Shown: positions 32,992 to 40,667, numbered from the stretch's first letter. The stretch is 64,000 nt of DNA from Holophagales bacterium (GCA_016719485.1 JADJZB010000030.1:159501-223500), one strand, 5' to 3'. Notes: generated by a model not told the origin, from the letters alone. Made by a program: numbers and translations.

Positions 32992-33546
32992 CTAGGCCGG
33001 GCCGGCCGAGCCGCCAGCGGTATCCGGGGTGGACTGGCGAAGCGTGGAGAGCACGGCCTGGAGCAACGCGGCCAGTTCCGGATCGGCGGCGATGCCGCTG
33101 TGATCGAGCTTGCGACCCGTAAGCGGAACAGCTGTCTGGTCCACGACACGCGCGCCCATGACCCGAAGAGTCTCGACGAGGGCGCCGTGCGCGACGGACG
33201 CCTGCGGGCGCGCGTTGAGCACGGAGACTGGTTTGCCGTTGATCTCGACGCCGCCGACGAGCCAGTCGAGTGCGTTCTTTAGGACGCCGGACACGCCGTG
33301 TGCGTACTCCGGACTCGAGATGACGATGGCGTCAGCGAGACCGATGTCCTGACGCCACGCCCGAACGGACGGAGGAAGACCTGCCTCCTCGACGTCAGAG
33401 TTGAAGAACGGCAGTGAATCGAGCGGGCGCGGAAAGCGGACAGCGGTGTCAGCCGGAGCAAGTGCCGCGAGTGCGCGTAGCAGGGAGGTGTTTGACGAGG
33501 CCTCGCGCAGGCTTCCAGAAACTGCGAGGACCTTCATGAGCGTCAT
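32992..33546 (-). CDS. NADPH-dependent FMN reductase (cassette-encoded)
   Basis: Flavodoxin-fold reductase of 184 aa that binds FMN and uses NAD(P)H. VLAVSGSLREASSNTSLLRA at the N-terminus is the phosphate-binding loop (GSxR...T), and SPEYAHGVSGVLKNALDWL is the isoalloxazine-side motif. The family includes chromate, azo-dye and quinone reductases. Two in-frame ATGs (33546, 33537); the first is used. The C-terminus ends in TAG close to the next recombination site. Confidence 0.88.
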   Translation of the reverse strand: MTLMKVLAVSGSLREASSNTSLLRALAALAPADTAVRFPRPLDSLPFFNSDVEEAGLPPSVRAWRQDIGLADAIVISSPEYAHGVSGVLKNALDWLVGGVEINGKPVSVLNARPQASVAHGALVETLRVMGARVVDQTAVPLTGRKLDHSGIAADPELAALLQAVLSTLRQSTPDTAGGSAGPA

Positions 33547-33647
33547 GATTCCATACGGTGCCCGTATTGCCGTCTGCCACGAGCGTCACGCGCGCGCCAG
33601 TGTGCGCGTCCTCAGCCACGAAGGTGCATGAGGACGCGCGTGGTGCG

Positions 33648-33713
33648 ACCTCACCGCAGCGTCAGCGGCGAGCGGCGCCGGGCGCCGCGAGTCCGCTCCA
33701 CGCCGGGTCAGGG
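33648..33713 (-). repeat. attC site (partly degenerate)
   Basis: Boxes ACCTCAC and GTCAGGG flank CGTCAGCGG...CCGCTCCACGCC, with an extended terminal hairpin CGGCGCCGGGCGCCG. The inner arms still pair around one unpaired base, but both outer boxes carry a T-to-C-type change. Confidence 0.75.
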
Positions 33714-33726
33714 CGCAGCCGCGACG

Positions 33727-34311
33727 CTATGACTGCAAGCGCTTTCCAGCGGCGCATGATTCGATGAGGCGCGATAGACGCCGGGCCCGAGTGGCGGAAT
33801 GCTTAGAGCTCGCGACCCAGTAGACGACGGCTCGCCGATAGCTCGGCGGTGTGCCGTCGAAGAACTGCCACGCGGCAGGAGAGCCCTTGAAGAACGCCAG
33901 TTCCTGCGCAGTGAAGGATGGAGAGGCCTCTCTCTCGTAGGAATGGACGCTGGATCTCTGATCTGCCCGATGAGAGTACGCGAGCAGGCCGGGCGACAGC
34001 ATGCGCCCCTGGGAGATGAGGACCTCCGCCTTCGCGACGTTGATGGTGCTCCAGTGAGAGCCCGGTCTGCGCGGTGTGAACCGAATCTGGTAGGACTCGT
34101 CGTCGATGCGCTTCCGAACTCCATCGATCCAGCCGAAGCAGAGTGCTTCATCGACGGACTCGGACCAGGTGAGGCTGGGCCTGCCAGAGGCGACTTTGTA
34201 GAAGCCGACGAAGAGCTCGGATGCAGAGGATGCGTGACGAGCCAGCCACCTGCGGAATGCGCCAGGCGTTGGGAAGAAGACAGGCGCGCCCGGTGCGATC
34301 GGCTTTGACAT
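33727..34311 (-). CDS. YdeI/OmpD-associated family protein (cassette-encoded)
   Basis: A 194-aa protein of the bacteriocin-protection/YdeI-OmpD-associated group. Matches are FPTPGAFRRWLARHASSASE, LTWSESVDEALCFGWIDGVR, YQIRFTPRRPGSHWSTINVA and FKGSPAAWQFFDGTPPSYRR. Members have been linked to resistance against cationic peptides, but the biochemical role is not established. ATG 34311 is six bases from the attC box GCCTCAC (34317-34323), the tight spacing typical of cassettes. Confidence 0.85.
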   Translation of the reverse strand: MSKPIAPGAPVFFPTPGAFRRWLARHASSASELFVGFYKVASGRPSLTWSESVDEALCFGWIDGVRKRIDDESYQIRFTPRRPGSHWSTINVAKAEVLISQGRMLSPGLLAYSHRADQRSSVHSYEREASPSFTAQELAFFKGSPAAWQFFDGTPPSYRRAVVYWVASSKHSATRARRLSRLIESCAAGKRLQS

Positions 34312-34316
34312 AAGCG

Positions 34317-34383
34317 GCCTCACCGTGGGCGCCAGTCGCGAGCACAGCGAAGCCGCGCGAGTCCATTGGACGCCGGGTTAGGG
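34317..34383 (-). repeat. attC site (partly degenerate)
   Basis: GCCTCAC (34317-34323) and GTTAGGG (34377-34383) bound GGGCGCCAGTCGCGAGC...GCGAGTCCATTGGACGCCGG. It has the same layout as the consensus site with several substitutions in the inner arms. Confidence 0.75.
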
Positions 34384-34395
34384 CGCGCCCGGAAG

Positions 34396-34659
34396 CTACC
34401 GGTAGGCCTCCCGGCGGTGGGCGACCTTGATGACGGCGACGATGCGGACCCGATCGCTGACGGTGTAGAGGATGCGGTTCGAGCCGAAGCGGATGCGGTA
34501 GGCATCGGAGGCGCCTGCGAGCTTGAGGCTGCCCTGCGGCCGGGGGTTCTCGGAGAGGCCCCGAATGAGTGCGGTGGCCCGCTGCCGATCCTTGAGTGTA
34601 GGAAGCGCCTCGAGTTCCTTGGCCGCTGAGGGCTTGATGGAGACGCTATAGCTTTCCAC
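34396..34659 (-). CDS. RelE/ParE-family toxin (cassette-encoded)
   Basis: An 87-aa toxin of the RelE/ParE fold: YSVSIKPSAAKELEALPTLK, ALIRGLSENPRPQGSLKLAG, AYRIRFGSNRILYTVSDRVR and VAVIKVAHRREAYR. The basic C-terminus with HRREAYR is typical of RelE-like mRNA interferases. GTG 34659 lies inside the last codons of the antitoxin gene (14-base overlap), so the two are coupled. Toxin-antitoxin cassettes are known to stabilise chromosomal integron arrays. Confidence 0.9.
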   Translation of the reverse strand: MESYSVSIKPSAAKELEALPTLKDRQRATALIRGLSENPRPQGSLKLAGASDAYRIRFGSNRILYTVSDRVRIVAVIKVAHRREAYR

Positions 34660-34876
34660 GGCGCTTGAGGCTCTCGACGACCTTCTCGAAGTCGAGGTCG
34701 GGCTCGTTAGCGCGCTGACGGAGGGTGGACAGGTCGTCGGCGTCCTCGGCAAGCGTGAGCCGGACCGCCTCACCGACAAGGTCAGAGATGGAGCGGTCGG
34801 TTGCCGCGGCCTTGGCCCTGAGGGCACGGTGGACGCCAGGGTCAAAGTAGACGGTGGAACGACGAAGGCCCTGCAT
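34646..34876 (-). CDS. Ribbon-helix-helix antitoxin of the RelE/ParE-like pair
   Basis: A 76-aa antitoxin. STVYFDPGVHRALRAKAAAT with DRSISDLVGEAVRLTLAEDA is a MetJ/Arc-type ribbon-helix-helix DNA-binding unit. The acidic C-terminal part NEPDLDFEKVVESLKRRGKL should wrap and neutralise the toxin. It precedes and overlaps the toxin gene. TATAGCGCTATGACGTCATG just upstream of the start contains short palindromes that may be the autoregulatory operator. Confidence 0.88.
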   Translation of the reverse strand: MQGLRRSTVYFDPGVHRALRAKAAATDRSISDLVGEAVRLTLAEDADDLSTLRQRANEPDLDFEKVVESLKRRGKL

Positions 34877-34921
34877 GAGGTGAGTATAGCGCTATGACGT
34901 CATGACGCCACGAAGGCAGCG

Positions 34922-34992
34922 GCCGAACCGCAGCGTCAGCGGCGCGCGAGCGCAGCGGAGCGGAGCGAAGCCCGCAGCACGCCGGGTTAGGC
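34922..34992 (-). repeat. attC site
   Basis: GCCGAAC (34922-34928) and GTTAGGC (34986-34992) bound a long imperfect palindrome with CAGCGTCAGCGG on the left and CCCGCAGCACGCC on the right. The CGT/ACG pair in the inner stem replaces the CAT/ATG pair of other sites, a compensating change. Confidence 0.82.
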
Positions 34993-34997
34993 TCGTG

Positions 34998-35825
34998 CTA
35001 CGGGTGTGGATAGACGCCTCCGCGGAGGTGGTAGCCGAACTGGAAGGTCGGAGCGCCAAGGGCGACAGCGCTTGCGAGCGGGTGTGAGCCGCGGAAGGTC
35101 CAAGGAGGAGCCGCCTCGCACGCCTGTTCTCGGTGACCGGCGAAAGCGATGCGGACGAGGTCAGTCACCGCTGATGAAGCAGGAGGGAAGATGGCCTGCA
35201 TACCGGCAGAGCTAGGCCCGCCGGTCACGGGCCCGGCTGGCGTGCATTCGGCGGTGATGGTGAGGCCGTCGACAGCAAGAGCGGCAGACCACCGCCCTCG
35301 AGCGCTTGGAGTGAGGCGACCAGCGCCATACGAGGCGTAGTAGCCCTTTCCGCTCATGTACCTGACATACGCATGGTCGGGGAGCCAGAAGTCGAGAACG
35401 AGGAGCGGCCGACCTGGGCCGAGATCGGTGGAGGGGTCGGACGGCGCCACACGAGCGAACCACAGAGCGAGGGCTCCCTGGGCTGGCCAGGCTGGGGCGC
35501 GGCCATCGATAGTGAAGGTGCGCGCCCGGACGAACTCGAGATAGGAGACGCCCCAAGGGCCTTTGGCCGGGTGCTGACCGAGAAACTCCTTTGCCCAAGC
35601 GACGCCACCGGAAGCGAGTTCCCCGATGGTGACGAAGCGAAGGCGTGAGGGTAGGCGCCTCTGGACCGTTGCGGGATCAAAGGCGAGATAGAGCACCAGC
35701 TCTTCCGGACCCTCGACAAGCCATTCCGCCCGGGCGCCGCACGGAAGGGTGGGCACGCCGGAGGAGACGTCAGTCGCGAGGAGAGACGAGCTCAGCAAAG
35801 CGATGCCGAGAAAGCGCCCGTTCAA
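34998..35825 (-). CDS. Cassette-encoded exported protein, unknown
   Basis: A 275-aa protein with signal peptide MNGRFLGIALLSSSLLATDV. The mature part EGPEELVLYLAFDPATVQRR, RFVTIGELASGGVAWAKEFL and GPWGVSYLEFVRARTFTIDG has an outline reminiscent of the acetoacetate-decarboxylase fold, but the catalytic Lys region is not recognisable, so no function is assigned. Ends six bases from the attC box at 34986. Confidence 0.6.
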   Translation of the reverse strand: MNGRFLGIALLSSSLLATDVSSGVPTLPCGARAEWLVEGPEELVLYLAFDPATVQRRLPSRLRFVTIGELASGGVAWAKEFLGQHPAKGPWGVSYLEFVRARTFTIDGRAPAWPAQGALALWFARVAPSDPSTDLGPGRPLLVLDFWLPDHAYVRYMSGKGYYASYGAGRLTPSARGRWSAALAVDGLTITAECTPAGPVTGGPSSAGMQAIFPPASSAVTDLVRIAFAGHREQACEAAPPWTFRGSHPLASAVALGAPTFQFGYHLRGGVYPHP

Positions 35826-35878
35826 GTTTGAATCCCCGCGGTGTGAGATTGCTCGAGCATGAGGTTAAGCGGGTACGA

Positions 35879-35934
35879 GCCTAACCGTGGCTTCAGCGGC
35901 GAACGTAGCGAGTCCGCTGCATGCCCGGTCAGGC
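35879..35934 (-). repeat. attC site
   Basis: GCCTAAC (35879-35885) and GTCAGGC (35928-35934). Interior GGCTTCAGCGG/CCGCTGCATGCC with loop CGAACGTAGCGAGT, close to the array consensus; one mismatch in the inner stem and one in the right box. Confidence 0.85.
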
Positions 35935-35975
35935 CGCATGGGTTCTGTCAGGGCTTCGTAGGCATCGCATCTGGA

Positions 35976-36962
35976 CTAGGCCGCCGGCACGAGGAAGGCA
36001 CCATGTCGCCGTGCCGCGCGCAGCAGCAGCACCACCGCGACCGTGGTCGACGCGATCACCAGCAACGAACTCTCTGGACCGAACATCCCGCCGGTCAGCC
36101 AGTCGGGCCCGGCAAAGCGGCTTTCGAGTGGCGCCAACTTGCGCCAGTCTTCAATGCCGGAAAGCGGCAGGCCACTCAGCAGAATGGTGAAGTTCCATGC
36201 CGCGTGATTGGCGGCCACCACCCACAGGTTGCGCGCCAGGACGAACACCCCGGCCCAGAGCAGGCCCGCCAAAGTCACTGATACCAGCATTGTCACCACG
36301 TCGCTGATCCCACCTTGTTCGACGTTTTCCAGGTGCTGCACGGCGAACACCACCGCTTGTACTACCAACGCAACCTTCGTTCCCCAGGCCCGTTCCAGGA
36401 CCCGGAACAGCAGACAGCGGTAAACCAGTTCTTCCAGGATAGCCGCGATGCCGATAAGCGCTGCGACGCCGAGCAGCGCCGGCGAGGCGCCGCGGAACAG
36501 CACCTGGCGGTAGACGCCCAGAGCGAATAGCACCGCCATCGGCAGCGCCACCATGGCAGCGCCGCTCGCGCCGCCAAGTATCAGGTGAATCGGCCGAAGA
36601 TGCAGCTCGGTCGCTTCGCGCTTTTCATGCCAGTGCACGAAAGCCCAGTAGCCCGCCACTGCCGTCAGAAGGATGCCCGCGCGCCTGAAGACACTGAGCA
36701 ATGCGGGCCCGGGGTGGAACACCGCTTCGATCAGCGGCAGCAGGCCCTGTCGAAAGATCAGAATCGAGCCAAGAATCGCCACCCCACCCAGCAGCAGTGA
36801 GCCGAGCATCCGGCCGGCGACGCGCATACGCCGTCGCGCGATGTTTCCAGTTGCAGGCGGAGCGGTGCGGCTTGTCTCAATGTCCTCAGGAGACTTTGCA
36901 TTTTCGCTCACGTTTTGCGATTCAAGATTCAGAGAAGTTTCAAGTGAATCATGATTCTTCAT
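35976..36962 (-). CDS. CPBP-family intramembrane protease (cassette-encoded)
   Basis: A 328-aa membrane protein with about eight helices after a 45-residue polar N-terminus rich in Ser, Glu and Asn. CPBP motifs are ILEELVYRCLLFRVLERAWG (EExxxR), VVFAVQHLENVEQGG (second His) and ANHAAWNF. ATG 36962 lies four bases after the attC box (GTTAGGC on the coding strand), so any ribosome site must lie in the attC itself. Codon use is visibly less GC-rich than the backbone CPBP gene at 17896, fitting independent acquisition. Substrate unknown. Confidence 0.87.
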   Translation of the reverse strand: MKNHDSLETSLNLESQNVSENAKSPEDIETSRTAPPATGNIARRRMRVAGRMLGSLLLGGVAILGSILIFRQGLLPLIEAVFHPGPALLSVFRRAGILLTAVAGYWAFVHWHEKREATELHLRPIHLILGGASGAAMVALPMAVLFALGVYRQVLFRGASPALLGVAALIGIAAILEELVYRCLLFRVLERAWGTKVALVVQAVVFAVQHLENVEQGGISDVVTMLVSVTLAGLLWAGVFVLARNLWVVAANHAAWNFTILLSGLPLSGIEDWRKLAPLESRFAGPDWLTGGMFGPESSLLVIASTTVAVVLLLRAARRHGAFLVPAA

Positions 36963-36966
36963 GTCG

Positions 36967-37033
36967 GCCTAACCGCGGGCATCAGCGGCGAGCGGCGCGA
37001 AGCGCCGCGAGTCCGCTGCACGCCGGGTTAGAC
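36967..37033 (-). repeat. attC site
   Basis: GCCTAAC (36967-36973) and GTTAGAC (37027-37033). Inner arms GGGCATCAGCGG and CCGCTGCACGCC, with the terminal loop extended into its own hairpin GCGGCGCGAAGCGCCGC. The TAA stop of brnA is read from within the right box. Confidence 0.92.
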
Positions 37034-37321
37034 CCCGCCAGCGTGAGAGGCGACGTGGCGAGTCTTCGGGCTGGTTCTCGGTAGCTCTTCGCGAATGACA
37101 CGACGCAGGATCTCCTCAAGGGGCTCCTTGCGACGCCGGATGTGCTCGGCAAGCGCGGCGTTGATAAGGGTCTGGTAGTTGCCACCGCCAGCGGCATGAA
37201 CCTGCGCTTTGAACCACTCGAGAATGGCGTCATCGAGGCGGATAGTGATGCGGGTCTTGCCGGAGGGAAGGGGATCGACGGCGCCTCGCTTGGCCCTGCT
37301 GAAATCATATTCACGCTTCAT
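37028..37321 (-). CDS. brnA: BrnA-like antitoxin
   Basis: A 97-aa antitoxin. MKREYDFSRAKRGAVDPLPS is the typical BrnA start, followed by KTRITIRLDDAILEWFKAQV and GNYQTLINAALAEHIRRRKE, a ribbon-helix-helix DNA-binding unit. The C-terminal tail is basic. BrnA binds and neutralises BrnT and represses the operon. It overlaps the brnT stop by four bases (ATGA), and its own stop lies in the attC box GTCTAAC. Confidence 0.9.
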   Translation of the reverse strand: MKREYDFSRAKRGAVDPLPSGKTRITIRLDDAILEWFKAQVHAAGGGNYQTLINAALAEHIRRRKEPLEEILRRVIREELPRTSPKTRHVASHAGGV

Positions 37322-37587
37322 GGCTGATCCTCGTACTGGCGCCTCTCGTGAGGCGTGGCCTTGCGAGCCGAGATGATGCGGACCTTTGTGCCGCGGCGGA
37401 CGTAACAGACGACGAGAAGCCGACCGAGTGCATCTGCGCCCAGGGTGAGACGACGAGACTCGAACGGATGATCGTCATCGCGAGTTGCTGCGAGAGGGTC
37501 GGAGAGAACGGATGCTGCGTCGGCGAAATCGACGCCGTGTTTCCTGAGGTTGGCCGCGGCCTTCGCGGGGTCCCATTCGTACTCCAC
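37318..37587 (-). CDS. brnT: BrnT-family ribonuclease toxin
   Basis: An 89-aa toxin with the RelE-like BrnT fold: VEYEWDPAKAAANLRKHGVD, FADAASVLSDPLAATRDDDH and VRIISARKATPHERRQYED. The WDPxKAxxNxxKHGVxF start and the RxISARxAxxxERxxYE end define the family. It acts as an mRNA-cleaving growth inhibitor. The toxin-first order is normal for BrnTA, unlike most systems. GTG 37587 is preferred over the longer frame from 37623. Confidence 0.92.
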   Translation of the reverse strand: MEYEWDPAKAAANLRKHGVDFADAASVLSDPLAATRDDDHPFESRRLTLGADALGRLLVVCYVRRGTKVRIISARKATPHERRQYEDQP

Positions 37588-37639
37588 GGCGCGAGTATAT
37601 GCACGCGCGTACACAGCGCGCAAGAACCGCGACTAAGGG

Positions 37640-37696
37640 GTCTAACCGCGGGCATCAGCGGCGAGCGCAGCGAGTCCGCTGCATGCCGGGTTAGAC
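37640..37696 (-). repeat. attC site (best-preserved type)
   Basis: GTCTAAC (37640-37646) pairs with GTTAGAC (37690-37696). GGCATCAGCGG (37651-37661) pairs with CCGCTGCATGCC (37676-37687) leaving C37682 unpaired; loop CGAGCGCAGCGAGT. The TAA of the 338-aa gene is taken from the right box. Confidence 0.95.
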
Positions 37697-38707
37697 GGCG
37701 CCCTGCATGAGGGCAGACCGCATGAGCACCAGTCTCTGGGCGCGCTCGGCAGATACGGACCAACCGAAATGGTCTGCCACTGTGGGCGCTTCTTGCCGGG
37801 TGATCGCGGCGAGAGCCAACGCGCACACCTCCGGATCACAGCGGCCTTCGAGCTTGATCTGCGCGAATGCCACCGCGATGGCTGCCTCGTCATGAACAGA
37901 GACGGTCAGTGCGTCGTCATCGGTCCACTCGTGTAGGGGCTTGGTCGCCCACGCCAAGACGCGCTCTTCGAAACCCCAGCGCGCCAGAAGGCCAGGAAGG
38001 AAGATGGCAACGAGCTTGTCCCGATGTGTGCGCCGCCACCGTCGGAAGTCGGGCAGCAGGTCGGCGCCTGTGTCGTTTCCGTGAGGCGCATTGTCGTCTG
38101 CCTCTTCCCAGAAGAATGGATCGTTCAGAAGCGTCCGTGCGTCTGGGTGATACTCGGACCAGTCGATGTCGAGTCGCTCCCACGGGGAAAGCGCAGCCGC
38201 GGCCGCAACCGATCGGGCCTTGGCGTCGGCGACGAAGAGGCGAAGGGCCTCCTCCGTGGCTGGCACGGCGGCGATGGCGGTCGCCAGCGCGGCGGCAAGT
38301 GCTTCCGATTTCAGAGCGGGAGCCGCTGCCCTCTTCCGGCGAAGGACAACAGGGAGAAGTGCAGCGAGTTCCTGAAGGACCGGCAGGAAGACGTCGAGAG
38401 AGGCAGGGCCAAAGCGGAGGGCGCGCTCCGCGGAGCACACGTGGCTGTGGTAGCGGACGTACAGCACGGCGCGCTTCGAGAGGAAGCGCGTAGTAGGTAG
38501 GTGCGCGAGCGACCGGTGGAACTCGTCGTACAGGCGCTCAAGGGTCTTCCCGGGAGGCCCCGCCGTTGTGAAGCACGCAGTGGCCTCAACGGTCAGCTCG
38601 TGTGGAACAAGAGCGGCAAGGTGCTGCGAGAGGTAGTCCCCAACGGGCGAGACGCTCGCGGCGCTGCCGTACTGGTTGTAGGCCTGGGTGTAAATGCGGA
38701 CTTTCAT
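37691..38707 (-). CDS. Cassette-encoded protein, unknown (338 aa)
   Basis: A cytosolic protein without signal peptide. It begins MKVRIYTQAYNQYGSAASVS and contains LVPHELTVEATACFTTAGPP, FHRSLAHLPTTRFLSKRAVL, two Ala-rich helices (EALAAALATAIAAVPATEEA), DIDWSEYHPDARTLLNDPFF and a C-terminal helical part ending LVLMRSALMQGAV. I recognise no family and no catalytic motif. ATG 38707 lies 13 bases from the attC box without a Shine-Dalgarno; the TAA stop is within the neighbouring attC. Full length by all appearances. Confidence 0.7.
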   Translation of the reverse strand: MKVRIYTQAYNQYGSAASVSPVGDYLSQHLAALVPHELTVEATACFTTAGPPGKTLERLYDEFHRSLAHLPTTRFLSKRAVLYVRYHSHVCSAERALRFGPASLDVFLPVLQELAALLPVVLRRKRAAAPALKSEALAAALATAIAAVPATEEALRLFVADAKARSVAAAAALSPWERLDIDWSEYHPDARTLLNDPFFWEEADDNAPHGNDTGADLLPDFRRWRRTHRDKLVAIFLPGLLARWGFEERVLAWATKPLHEWTDDDALTVSVHDEAAIAVAFAQIKLEGRCDPEVCALALAAITRQEAPTVADHFGWSVSAERAQRLVLMRSALMQGAV

Positions 38708-38720
38708 ATTGGCTTGCGAC

Positions 38721-38776
38721 GTCTAACCGGGGCATCAGCGGCGAGCGCAGCGAGTCCGCTGCATGCCGGGTTAGGC
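38721..38776 (-). repeat. attC site (best-preserved type)
   Basis: GTCTAAC (38721-38727) and GTTAGGC (38770-38776). The interior is essentially identical to the site at 37640 (GGCATCAGCGG, loop CGAGCGCAGCGAGT, CCGCTGCATGCC), one base shorter in the left spacer. Confidence 0.95.
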
Positions 38777-38780
38777 CAAT

Positions 38781-39608
38781 TCAACGGAGGAGACGGAACG
38801 GGTACACGGCAAGATCTGGTGGACGACTGGGGTCAAGGTACGTCGTCACCGAGCTAGCGTATGCGAGGTAAGGCTGCGTAGCGGAAAGGAGAAGAATCTC
38901 GTAGGCGTGGCCGGGAAGAACGCCGTTCAGTTGGACCGAACGACGGGCGGGAACTGAGAAGACGTACGGATCAGGGGAATCGCCAGGAACCCACACTGTC
39001 GCCATGGCTTCCGCGTCGCCGGTGTTTGCGACGGTGAGGTTGATCCGGCGCGAGGCAGGATCGGCTGGATCAGAACAGAACGTTTCCGAAGGCGGGGGAG
39101 GAATGGAAGCTGAGTGGGCCGTCATGCCGGCGGGGAAAGGGACCTCGTAGACGGGGAGCGGCGCAGTGGCCAGAGACACGGCGACAGGGGGCGGCGAAGG
39201 TTCGCAGGCCCGGAAGGCTTCGAGGTGGATGCTCCCTGAGACGATCACGCCCGGGTCAACGTCGAGTTCCACGAAGCCGGCGCCATTGCCTGGTGAAACG
39301 CAGCCCAGGGACCCGAGCGGCGCGACGTGCCACGTGGCCCGCGGTGGGACGATGAGGGGGCCCTCGGAGCAGCCCGGTTCGATCCTCGCGTACTCCCCAC
39401 CGAGGACGCTTATGTAGCGGAACGCCAACGGCCCGTTCGTGGTGTTGGTGACAGCCCGTGTCGTGCACCACTCAATCGACTGCCAGGGCCACACGTCGGA
39501 TGGGATGCGAGCCCCTGGGGCGACCCCAACGGGGATGTAGATCGTGGCTGCGTCCAGGTCTTTGGGTGCGAGAAGAAGGGAGGCGAGGCAGAGTATCGCA
39601 AAACGCAT
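38781..39608 (-). CDS. Cassette-encoded exported protein, unknown (275 aa)
   Basis: Signal peptide MRFAILCLASLLLAPKDLDA. The mature part reads as beta-rich extracellular domains: WPWQSIEWCTTRAVTNTTNG, LAFRYISVLGGEYARIEPGC, then VANTGDAEAMATVWVPGDSP and a final Ig-like stretch with LPGHAYEILLLSATQPYLAY. Four Cys may form disulfides. It resembles in general style the exported 266-aa cassette protein at 39770, but no family is recognised. TGGAGG lies ahead of the ATG. Confidence 0.65.
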   Translation of the reverse strand: MRFAILCLASLLLAPKDLDAATIYIPVGVAPGARIPSDVWPWQSIEWCTTRAVTNTTNGPLAFRYISVLGGEYARIEPGCSEGPLIVPPRATWHVAPLGSLGCVSPGNGAGFVELDVDPGVIVSGSIHLEAFRACEPSPPPVAVSLATAPLPVYEVPFPAGMTAHSASIPPPPSETFCSDPADPASRRINLTVANTGDAEAMATVWVPGDSPDPYVFSVPARRSVQLNGVLPGHAYEILLLSATQPYLAYASSVTTYLDPSRPPDLAVYPFRLLR

Positions 39609-39635
39609 AATGAACCTCCAAAAGGCGGAAGGTCG

Positions 39636-39699
39636 GCCTAACCGTGGGCGTCAGCGTCAGCGGCGAGCGAAGCGAAGTCCGCTGCACGCCGGGTTAGAG
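39636..39699 (-). repeat. attC site with an internal six-base duplication
   Basis: GCCTAAC (39636-39642) and GTTAGAG (39693-39699). The left arm GGGCGTCAGCGTCAGCGG holds a tandem CAGCGT unit; the right arm is CCGCTGCACGCC. The GCGT/ACGC pairing is the same compensated variant seen at 34922. Confidence 0.88.
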
Positions 39700-39769
39700 C
39701 GCAGCGGAGGATGCTGCACGGGCGCTTGCTGGTGCGGGCACGGGAAGCGGCCGGACCTGGCGCGGCAGG

Positions 39770-40570
39770 TCACCGCGGGACCGGAGCGAAAGCACCGGGC
39801 AGGAAGACGGCGTCTCCGGTGCCGTTGTCGATGACGATTGCGTAGGGAATCGCGGACGCAGTAGTCGTGACTTCGAGGACCGCGTTCTGAGTGACCATGT
39901 CGCCGGCACCGACCGCGCCAAAGATGTCGTCAATCTGCTGCGGCCGCCACATTTCGAAGGTGAGCGGAACACCGATGGTTTGGCCGGCAGAGTCCTTGAG
40001 GTGGTAGGTGACTGTTCCACCGCCATGACTCGGAGCGACGCCTACGTTTGTGCGAAAGCCGACGCTGCGATCCCGACCGTTTGATGCGAGGCCGATGAAC
40101 ATGGTTCGCTTCGTAGCTTGCGTCGCGGAGTCGATGGCCGGAATAGCCACACCATACGAACCGCCACCGGAGGACGCCGTAGTGTAGGTGCGACTCGTTG
40201 CGAAGAAGGCCGCCGGAGTGGCGCTTAGGTCAGGGTAGATGGCGATGGCGCCAGAGGTGTCGGGTGCCTTTAGGAATGCCCCGATGACGTCGCTGATCAG
40301 CTGGGTCTGGGCCGGAGCCAGTGCCACGGATCGAGATGGAATACTCGTTGGACCGCAGCCGGATCGGCAGAGATACTGAAGCGTAAGGTACAGGTGTTCC
40401 GAGGACTGGTTAGTCAGCCAGAGATCCGTCCGCCAGTATGTGTCTTGAAGCCCGTGTGCCGATGCCGCAGCAGGGACGACGAGCTTTTCCCGTTCTTGAT
40501 ACTGGGCGCGAACGACGAGTGGGACAAGGGACAGAGCGAGGACAAGCAGTCGCAAACAACGAATCGCCAC
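39770..40570 (-). CDS. Cassette-encoded exported protein, unknown (266 aa)
   Basis: Signal peptide MAIRCLRLLVLALSLVPLVV ending RAQ. The mature part has EKLVVPAAASAHGLQDTYWR, TDLWLTNQSSEHLYLTLQYL, AQTQLISDVIGAFLKAPDTS and GAIAIYPDLSATPAAFFATS, reading as beta-sandwich domains that often decorate acidobacterial surface proteins. No catalytic motif. GTG 40570 with TGGAGG upstream. It shares layout, not obvious sequence, with the exported cassette protein at 38781. Confidence 0.65.
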   Translation of the reverse strand: MAIRCLRLLVLALSLVPLVVRAQYQEREKLVVPAAASAHGLQDTYWRTDLWLTNQSSEHLYLTLQYLCRSGCGPTSIPSRSVALAPAQTQLISDVIGAFLKAPDTSGAIAIYPDLSATPAAFFATSRTYTTASSGGGSYGVAIPAIDSATQATKRTMFIGLASNGRDRSVGFRTNVGVAPSHGGGTVTYHLKDSAGQTIGVPLTFEMWRPQQIDDIFGAVGAGDMVTQNAVLEVTTTASAIPYAIVIDNGTGDAVFLPGAFAPVPR

Positions 40571-40609
40571 GAGAAGGCCTCCACTGTGGAAGTGACTCTG
40601 ACGGCTGCG

Positions 40610-40667
40610 GTCTAACGTCTGGCATCAGCGGCGAGCGTAGCGAGTCCGCTGCATGCCGGGGTTAGAC
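40610..40667 (-). repeat. attC site (best-preserved type)
   Basis: GTCTAAC (40610-40616) and GTTAGAC (40661-40667). Interior GGCATCAGCGG, loop CGAGCGTAGCGAGT, CCGCTGCATGCC. The right spacer has one extra G. Confidence 0.95.
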
